Positions 1 through 6,500 of a stretch of DNA of 7,014 nt are shown one piece after another. A program made the position numbers and the translations under genes. The DNA lies in assembly GCA_013813615.1 (NCBI GenBank), contig JACCRJ010000280.1, positions 1 to 7,014 of the forward strand, given 5' to 3'. The notes beneath the pieces are model-generated. The model saw only the letters and a program-made list of their open reading frames with translations, was not told the DNA's origin and made no database searches. This stretch comes from Lautropia sp. (GTDB taxonomy: Bacteria; Pseudomonadota; Gammaproteobacteria; Burkholderiales; Burkholderiaceae_E). Positions within the stretch are counted from its first letter, which is position 1; each line of letters opens with the position of its first letter.

Positions 1-1043
1 TCAACTCCCCGTACGAGAAGTTCGTCGGCGCCAATACCCGCTTCTGGCACGCGAGCGGGTTCGACATGCAGCTCGACGCCGGCGGCTTCAGGCTGCGTAC
101 GCAGTCGCTGGCAACGGTGGTGCTCGGCGGCATCGCCTTCCAGGCACCGGATGACCGGCTCGGTCTGCAGGCTCCGGAAAACATGGCGTTCAAGCTGGCG
201 CCGGACGAATCCACCGCCCTTTCGCCCGACGATGGCGCGTCGCGAACATTGCTGATGTACTTCAACCAGTCGTTGCGGGGTCTCGCGCCGGGCGCGCCGG
301 TGGACTTCCGCGGTGTCGCCCTCGGTGAGGTCAAGTCGATCGGCGTGGAGTTCGATCCGCAGGAGGGCCAGTTCCGGATGCCGGTCCTGGTGCAGATCTA
401 TCCGGAGCGGCTGCGCCGCAGCGTCGGCGGCGAGGACCCCGACGGGTCGCCCGATTCGCGGAACCGGCTGCAGGCCATGGTCGATCGCGGCCTGCGCGCC
501 CAGTTGCGGATGGGCAACCTGCTGACCGGGCAGCTCTACGTCGCACTGGACTTCTTCCCGAACGCCGAGCCGGGTCCGCCGCTGCCGCCGGTATCCGCAG
601 GCGAGCCGCTTCGCCTGGCGACGATTCCCAACAGCCTGGACGAGCTGCAGTCGCAGATCGGCGAGATCGCCGTGAAGCTGAGCAAGATCCCCTATGAACA
701 GATCGGCAACGATCTCCAGAAGACCATGGCAAGCCTCGAACGCACCCTCGGCACCGCGGAAAAGCTGGTCAAGACCCTGAACAACGACGTGTCGCCGCAG
801 ATCACGGCCGCCATGAAGGACGTTCGCAAGACGCTGGACGCCGCCGGCAGGACGCTCGACCAGGCGGGCAAGACCATGGCTGCCACCGGGCGGGCAGTCG
901 CCGAGGACGCCCCGCTGCAGCAGGACCTGCGACATACGCTGCAGGAACTCAGCCGCGCCGCGGTGTCGCTGCGGGTACTCACGGACTACCTCGAGCAGCA
1001 TCCGGAGTCCCTGTTGCGCGGCAAGCGGAGGGATTCCAGGTGA
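1..1043 (+). CDS. pqiB: Intermembrane transport protein PqiB, MCE-domain family (5' end missing)
   Basis: This is the C-terminal part of PqiB, the periplasm-spanning MCE protein of the PqiABC lipid/hydrophobe transport system. The frame is open from base 3, giving 346 visible residues; the ATG at 66 is internal, because homology-like sequence (VGANTRFWHASG) lies upstream of it. In fragment numbering, residues 1-50 are the end of the preceding MCE domain. Residues about 81-187 form a last MCE domain with the typical GLAPGAPVDFRGVALGEV strand-loop and LLTGQLYVALDF ending. Residues about 209-327 are a helical, coiled-coil-like stretch, and the gene closes with YLEQHPESLLRGK, a familiar PqiB-type ending. 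In the known E. coli protein stacked MCE rings plus this coiled coil make a needle-like channel towards the outer membrane. Inner-membrane anchor and earlier MCE domains are outside the window. It overlaps pqiC by 4 bases, so the two are almost surely co-translated. Family assignment is very firm. Confidence 0.95.
   Translation, partial: NSPYEKFVGANTRFWHASGFDMQLDAGGFRLRTQSLATVVLGGIAFQAPDDRLGLQAPENMAFKLAPDESTALSPDDGASRTLLMYFNQSLRGLAPGAPVDFRGVALGEVKSIGVEFDPQEGQFRMPVLVQIYPERLRRSVGGEDPDGSPDSRNRLQAMVDRGLRAQLRMGNLLTGQLYVALDFFPNAEPGPPLPPVSAGEPLRLATIPNSLDELQSQIGEIAVKLSKIPYEQIGNDLQKTMASLERTLGTAEKLVKTLNNDVSPQITAAMKDVRKTLDAAGRTLDQAGKTMAATGRAVAEDAPLQQDLRHTLQELSRAAVSLRVLTDYLEQHPESLLRGKRRDSR
1027..1033 (+). 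promoter_or_regulatory. Ribosome binding site for pqiC
   Basis: GGAGGGA lies inside the 3' end of pqiB, six bases ahead of the GTG at 1040. It is a strong Shine-Dalgarno match and decides in favour of the GTG start over the later ATG at 1058. The GTG start also gives the short positively charged n-region expected of a lipoprotein signal peptide. Confidence 0.75.
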
Positions 1044-1816
1044 AGCGTACGGATCAGATGCTGCTCGCCCTGGCTGCGGCACTGGCGCTCGCCGGCTGTG
1101 CCGCTCCGCCGTTGCAGTACTACACCCTGTCGGGAGCGTCACGGGCAGCAGGGGCGGGTTCAGCAGCGGGTTCAGCAGCGGGTTCAGCAGCCCGTTCCGC
1201 GGCCGGTTCCGCGAATGCCGGCGCCGTGCACATCGAGGTCGCGCCGGTCGGCGTTCCGGAGCGCCTGGCCCGGCCGCAGATGGTCATCCGCAACGACAGC
1301 GACGACCCCGACAGCAACCGGCGCGGCGGGGGCCGCGGCGACAGTGACGGCGCTTCCACCCGGGTGCAGGTACTGGAGCAGCACCGCTGGACCTCCGCCT
1401 TCGACAGTGAACTGCGCGACGCGTTCGCCGGCGCGATCTCCACGCCGGCAGGCGCCGTCGACGTCACGAGAGGAGGGCGGCTGCCGGGCCAGCCGGTGTA
1501 CCGGGTGGCGATCCGCGTGCGCTACCTGGACGCGATCCTGGACCGGCAGGTGGACGCGGGATTCGGCTGGACGATCACCCGCTCGGACGACAGCCGCAGC
1601 GCCATCTGCCACGCGGCCGTCTCGCAGCCGATCGGCGCAGGGATGGATGAACTGGTGCAGGGGATACAGCAGACCGTCGCCGCCGCAGCGCATCGAATCG
1701 CGGCGCAGATCTCGCAACTGCAGGCGAACGGCAGCGCCACGTGTGAGCCGGTCGCATCGCCCAGCGCCTCGCCGGCAGCGGGCGCCGCCCGGCCGCTTGC
1801 GGTGCGCATCAGGTAG
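1040..1816 (+). CDS. pqiC: PqiC-type outer-membrane lipoprotein (ABC-type transport auxiliary lipoprotein, DUF330)
   Basis: PqiC is the lipoprotein partner of PqiB; in E. coli it forms a ring at the inner face of the outer membrane that receives the PqiB needle. The 258-residue product starts with GTG. It has a KR n-region, a hydrophobic core and a lipobox L17-A-G-C20. Ala at +2 predicts sorting to the outer membrane. PPLQYYTLSG (residues 24-33) is the typical first strand of the family, followed by VHIEVAPVGVPERLARPQMV and the EQHRW motif (113-117). Oddities: residues 39-58 are an Ala-Gly-Ser-Ala tandem repeat; residues about 85-107 are an Asp/Arg/Gly-rich insertion; and the last 25 or so residues are a Ser/Ala/Pro-rich tail without recognisable family sequence. 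That tail includes the overlap with the convergent ligase gene. Apart from C20 there are two cysteines, C190 and C235, which could pair in the periplasm. The 4-base GTGA overlap with pqiB implies translational coupling. Confidence 0.92.
   Translation: MKRTDQMLLALAAALALAGCAAPPLQYYTLSGASRAAGAGSAAGSAAGSAARSAAGSANAGAVHIEVAPVGVPERLARPQMVIRNDSDDPDSNRRGGGRGDSDGASTRVQVLEQHRWTSAFDSELRDAFAGAISTPAGAVDVTRGGRLPGQPVYRVAIRVRYLDAILDRQVDAGFGWTITRSDDSRSAICHAAVSQPIGAGMDELVQGIQQTVAAAAHRIAAQISQLQANGSATCEPVASPSASPAAGAARPLAVRIR
1154..1213 (+). repeat. 12-base tandem repeat inside pqiC
   Basis: Three perfect copies of GCGGGTTCAGCA (1154-1165, 1166-1177, 1178-1189) are followed by two diverged copies (1190-1201 and 1202-1213). 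Each copy encodes Ala-Gly-Ser-Ala, or Ala-Arg-Ser-Ala for the fourth. The array sits in phase with the codons between the first family strand and the folded core of the lipoprotein. Gain or loss of a copy would change linker length by four residues without breaking the frame. Confidence 0.9.
1809..1816. other. Tail-to-tail overlap of pqiC and the acyl-CoA ligase gene
   Basis: The ligase stop (TGA on the - strand, 1811-1809) lies inside the last codons of pqiC, whose TAG stop is at 1814-1816. The two convergent genes therefore share eight bases. I see no GC-rich hairpin followed by a T-run on either strand near here, so transcripts of each unit probably run some way into the other gene or end by Rho. 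Confidence 0.85.
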
Positions 1817-3524
1817 CCCGCGCGTTCTCCTGTTCCTGCAGCGTGCGCCACAGCACCTTGCCGGACCCCGACTTCGGCAACGCGGCAACGAACTCGACGA
1901 TCCGCGGGCATTTGTACGGCGCCATCCGTTCGTGCGCCCAGGCGACGATGTCCTCCCCGGTCAACTCGCCTTGCCGCTCCGGCGCCAGTACGACCAGCGC
2001 CTTGACGGTCTCGCCGCGCCGCGCGTCGCGCGCACCGATCACGCACACCTCCTGGATGTCGGGATGGTGGTACATCATCGCCTCGACTTCGGCCGGCCAT
2101 ACCTTGAAGCCCGAGGCGTTGATCATCCGCTTGAGCCGGTCGACCATGAAGAAGTAGCCTTCCTCGTCGACGCGGCCAAGGTCGCCGGTGCGCAGGAATC
2201 GCCTGCCGCCGATGCGCACGAAAGCCTGGGCGTCCGCCTGCGGGTCGCTCCAGTAGCCCTCCATCACCTGCGGGCCGTCGACGATGATCTCGCCGGTCTC
2301 TCCCACGCCGAGCTCCTGCAGCGTCACCGGATCGACGATGCGGGCATCCACGTCGAACACCGGAATGCCGAGGCATTGCGGCTTCGGCCGGTGCGGCGGG
2401 TTGAGATGCGTGGCTGCCATCGTCTCGCTCATGCCGTAGCCTTCGATGTACTCCAGGCCGGTAAGGCGCTTGAGCTTCCCGGCGACGGCGGCCGGCATCG
2501 CGGCGCCCCCGCCGCGCACCGCCTGCAGGCTGGAGATGTCGTACTCCGGCAGCCTCGGATTGGCGACGAAATCGATCATCATCGTGGTGATCGACTGCCA
2601 GATCGTCACCCGGTACCGTTGCATCATCATCGCCGCCGCGTCCGCATTCCAGCGCGGCAGCAGTACGATTGTCGCGCCGAGGTAGAGCGGCCCGTTCATG
2701 CTGCCGGTCATGCCGGTGACGTGAAAGAACGGCAGCACCGACAGGTAGACCGCATCCTGGGTGCGGGCCGACCACAGCGCCCCGCCGACCAGGGTGCTCA
2801 TGACGCCGCGGTGGGTGTGCATGCAACCCTTCGGTGCGCCGGTCGTGCCGGATGTGTACGGCATCACGCAAAGATCCTCCGGCCCCGCGCGCAACGGCCC
2901 CGGCGAGCGCCCCGTCGACGTCATCGCCTGCCATGAGGCAACGCCCGCGTCCGCGTCCGCAGCGTCGATCGCCCTGGCCGGCGCGCTGACGAATTCCGGC
3001 ACCGGCAGATCGGTAGGCTTGCGCAGGTAGTCGCTGTAGGCGGCAACCACGACATGCTCCACGCCGCTGTTCGACCTGTCGGCGGCCAGCAGGGGCCGCG
3101 CCTCCCCGAGCAGTTCCTGCGAGACGAAAGCGGCCCGGGCGCCGCTGTTGCCGGCGCAGTGGCGCAATTCCTCGCTCCGGTTCATCGGGTTGACCGGCAC
3201 CACCACGGCGTTGGCGCGCAGGATACCGTAGAAGGCGAGAATCCACTGCGGGCTGTTCTGCATGTAGAGCAGCACCCTGTCGCCCGCCCGGATGCCGCAA
3301 TCGGCCTGCAGGTAACCGGCGATCCGTTCGGTCTCGTGCCTGAACTCGGCGAAGCTGATGGTCGTGTCGTAGAAGACGATGAAGGGCTTGTCCGGATAGC
3401 GCGCCGCCGAGACTTCCACGTTGTACCAGACGTTGGTCCGAGGCAGGGTCAGGTGTCGGGGCAGTCCCGGCGGCCAGTGCGGCGCATGCAGGGATGACAT
3501 GGGTGCAGGGTCTCGGGTCTGCAT
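1809..3524 (-). CDS. AMP-forming acyl-CoA ligase (fatty-acid/carboxylate-CoA ligase type)
   Basis: The 571-residue product is a full-length ANL-superfamily adenylating enzyme: a carboxylic acid and ATP give an acyl-AMP, then an acyl-CoA and AMP. The core motifs are intact and in order. They are the P-loop YTSGTTGAPKG (223-233), PFFHVTG (265-271), YGMSET (363-368) and RTGDLG (445-450, with the ribose-binding D448). The hinge region DRLKRMINASGFKVWPAEVE (462-481) follows, and PKSGSGK (550-556) carries the catalytic Lys556. There is no signal peptide or membrane segment, so it should be cytoplasmic. The overall look is that of long- or medium-chain fatty-acid-CoA ligases, but chain length or an aromatic substrate cannot be read from the motifs. 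The ATG at 3524 is preferred: a weak GGAA lies five bases upstream, whereas the alternative ATG at 3500 has no such site. It lies 13 bases after the DUF748 gene and is probably co-transcribed with it. Its stop overlaps the end of pqiC. Confidence 0.93.
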   Translation of the reverse strand: MQTRDPAPMSSLHAPHWPPGLPRHLTLPRTNVWYNVEVSAARYPDKPFIVFYDTTISFAEFRHETERIAGYLQADCGIRAGDRVLLYMQNSPQWILAFYGILRANAVVVPVNPMNRSEELRHCAGNSGARAAFVSQELLGEARPLLAADRSNSGVEHVVVAAYSDYLRKPTDLPVPEFVSAPARAIDAADADAGVASWQAMTSTGRSPGPLRAGPEDLCVMPYTSGTTGAPKGCMHTHRGVMSTLVGGALWSARTQDAVYLSVLPFFHVTGMTGSMNGPLYLGATIVLLPRWNADAAAMMMQRYRVTIWQSITTMMIDFVANPRLPEYDISSLQAVRGGGAAMPAAVAGKLKRLTGLEYIEGYGMSETMAATHLNPPHRPKPQCLGIPVFDVDARIVDPVTLQELGVGETGEIIVDGPQVMEGYWSDPQADAQAFVRIGGRRFLRTGDLGRVDEEGYFFMVDRLKRMINASGFKVWPAEVEAMMYHHPDIQEVCVIGARDARRGETVKALVVLAPERQGELTGEDIVAWAHERMAPYKCPRIVEFVAALPKSGSGKVLWRTLQEQENARAT

Positions 3525-3537
3525 CGCGGTTCCGGAG

Positions 3538-6500
3538 TCAGCGCAGCGAGAACTCGGCGCAGGCGGCGACGCATTGCGGCTTCGACTGCTCCGGCCCTTT
3601 CATCTGCGGACTGGTCCGCGGCGCGAGCATGAAGATCCGGTCCTCGGCAATGCCGCCTTGCGTCGCCAGCCACTGGCGGACAGCCTGCGAGCGCCGTGCC
3701 GCGAGCCGCCGGGCGGTATCCGGGTCGACTGAGATCGCTCCCAGGAGCAGCTTCTCCATCTCCCCCACTTCCAGCCGCCTCGCCATACCGAGCGCGTTGC
3801 GCGGCTTCTCGGCCAGCGCCGTGTCATCGTAGAGCTTTTTCAGCAGCGCCGGATACTCGTCGGGCGATACGGTGACGCCGGCCGCCATTGCCTCTTCCTG
3901 GCGGACCTGCGCCTGCCGCTGCTGCCGGTCGGCGTTCTTCGCGTCCGGCGTCTCCTGCGTCTCCTGCGTCTCATGGGTCTCCTGGGCATCCTGCGGGTTG
4001 CGCTTGTCCAGCGTCGCCCGTAGCGTATCGGCGGCTGCGGCGCCGGTTCCGGGCGCCTGACGCCGCTTCAGTGCCTTCAGCCGCGCGTCGAGCCGCTGCC
4101 GCTGGATCGCATCGTGTTCGGCCTGGGGATCGACGCGGCCGGCTATCTCCAGCTTCAACGCCGGGCGCTCGACCAGCGCCTTGGCGATGGTCTGCAGGCG
4201 GTTGATCGATTCCTCCGTCAGGCCGGCAGTCCCCGGTCGAAACTCCACGAACGAGAGTTCAGCGCTCCTGTCGCCGAAGGCCGAGGCGAGTGCGCTGAAC
4301 GGTGATGTGATCACGCGGGTCAGCAGGTTGACGATGGCGTTACGGATGATGCCGCCGATCGAGAACTGCGGATCGTTCAGCGAGCCGGAGATCGGCAGGC
4401 TGACGTCGATTTCCCCCCTGCTGTTCTTCAGCAGGCCGAGTGCGAACTGGATCGGCATGCTACTGGCGTTCGGGCTGTCGACCTTCTCGCCAAGGGTCAG
4501 CTGGTCCAGCACGACGCGATTCTGCGCCTCGAGGCGCTTGTTCTCGATCTTGTAGTGGACGTCAAGGGACAACGTTCCCTTCTCGATGGCATAGCCGGCG
4601 TACTTGACCGCGTAGGGCGTTAGGGTGGGGAGATCGATGCCTTTGGCCTGCGCCCGGACGTCTGCAAAAAGAGACGAGCCGAAGGGATTGATCCGGCCGG
4701 AGATGTCGATCGCGGCGTCGCCGTCGACGCGGCCGGTCAATCCGATATTGGCCGGCTTCGGCGCGTCCGATGCCATCGGCGAGAGACTGCCGTTCAGGCC
4801 GGTGAGGTTCACCGAATAGTTGGGCTTGACGTACCGGTCGGTGAAGCTGGCGCGGCCACGCTCGAGCTTGACGGTGCCCAGACGGATCGCTGGACCGGCG
4901 CGCGCCGACGCTGCCGGCGGGGCCTTCGATGCAGTCACCGCAGGCACCTTGGAGGGCGCCGCCGGTGCAGCCGATGCTGCGGCAGCGTCGTTGCGCACGA
5001 CGTCCTGCAGGTTGAAGCGGCCCTTCTCGTCGAGCAGCACCCGGGCGAAGAACTCGCTCAGCGTGGCCGCACCGACGACGATGCGGTCCTTCGGACCGGG
5101 AGCGCTGGTGCTGACATCCACGTCGACGCCGTCGAGCAGCAGCTTCCTCCAGCGGATCGTCGACGCCGAGGTCGCGCGCTCCTTGCTACGCAAGCCATCG
5201 ACCTCGAGACGCCCGCGGTACGCCACGCGGTCGTCGCCGAGCCGCAGCTGACCCGTGGTGCTCAGGGTGCCCTCGTCCAGGCTGAGCGTGAGCAACTTCG
5301 CAAGATACGGATCGAAGGCGGCAACGCCGAACTGCTGCAGTTGCAAGGCCAGCTGCATCGACCACGGCGCCAGGGTCAGATCGCCCCGGGCCGACACCGT
5401 GCCGGTCCCGCCGAGCCGCGCCTTCAGGTCGACCTTCGACGCGGTGGAAAGGTCGGTGCCGATCCGCTCGATGCTTCCCGCCAGCTCCGTGACCGGCACC
5501 TCCACCGGCGCGGTTGCGCTCAAGTCGCGCCAGGTGATGCCATTGCCGGCCAGGTCGATCCGAGCGATGCTCAACGCCCAGCCGGGGCTGTCACGTTTCG
5601 GCGTGACGGGCGCGCCGGCCGGTCCGGCGAGCCGCTGCAGATTCAGCATTCCCGCGGCGTTGCGCTCGACCTTCACGCGCGCGCCGCCCAGTTCCACCTT
5701 CGCGATCGCGACCCGCCGTCCGGCCAGCGAGACGGCGACACCGTCGGCGGCGAGGCGGCTGAAAGCGAGCGCGGGGCTGGTTTCGTCCGGCAGGACCAGG
5801 GTCGCGTTCTCCACGCTGGCCTGCGCCTCGGTCACCTCCAGCGTGAATGCCTGCGCCCAGCCCATCTCCAGCCGGCCGCGCGCCGCCAGCGTGCCGGTTG
5901 CCAGCCGGCCGTTCACCGAGGCGGCAAAATAGGGCAGGTAGGGCGCCACGGCTGCCACCGATGCGTCGAGATGGCCGCCCGCGCGGGACCGGGCGAGATC
6001 GATTTCGCCCGTCCAGACCAGCTGATTGGACTGGTCCTGCTTCAGCGACAGCTTGCCCCCGGTCGGGGGCGCCTGCCGGTTGCCGATCTCCGCGAGATCG
6101 ATCTGGATGTCGGTGTGGTCGAGTGCGACCGGCGGCGTGACCGCAGCATCCTGATAGTGGACCCGGCCGCCCCGCAGGCGGGTCTTGCGGATGCTCCAGT
6201 GCAGCGCCTGCTGCTTTGCCCCGCCGGGCGCCCCGCCCGGTTGGGAAGCAAAGGCCTGCACCAGCGGAAAGCTGCCGTCCGGCCGGCGCACCAATTCCAG
6301 GTCCAGCCCGTCCACGACCAGGTCGCCGAACCCATAGCGACCGGCCAACGGTTCCACCCGGTCAAGACCGACCGAGATGCGCTTCGCCTGTACCAGCTTC
6401 GGGCCGTCGCGGGCATCGACCTGCAGGTCGTCCACGGCGGCGCTGCCGGTAACCGTCAACCGGTTCACGCCCGCCTCGAGCGCGAAGCGGACCTTCAAGG

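Noticed and set aside
66..68. ATG at 66 as the start of a shorter PqiB.
   Set aside because: The frame is open upstream to the window edge and the upstream residues match the PqiB family, so this methionine is internal.
1817..1860. GC-rich stretch after pqiC as a possible intrinsic terminator.
   Set aside because: No stable stem followed by a T-run is visible on either strand, and the bases encode the ligase C-terminus.
1098..2936. A 612-codon open frame on the + strand running through pqiC and antisense to the ligase.
   Set aside because: The translation is Arg/Pro/His/Ala-rich and low in complexity with no domain. It is out of frame with pqiC and antisense to a ligase with every catalytic motif intact. 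Long stop-free shadow frames are normal at this base composition.
1522..3300. A 592-codon open frame on the - strand overlapping the ligase in another frame.
   Set aside because: It is a Gly/Arg-rich out-of-frame translation of the ligase gene without recognisable motifs.
4890..4995. Possible frameshift or gene boundary at the Ala/Pro-rich stretch in the DUF748 gene.
   Set aside because: The frame is continuous and recognisable beta units lie on both sides; it is best read as a flexible linker between units 3 and 4.
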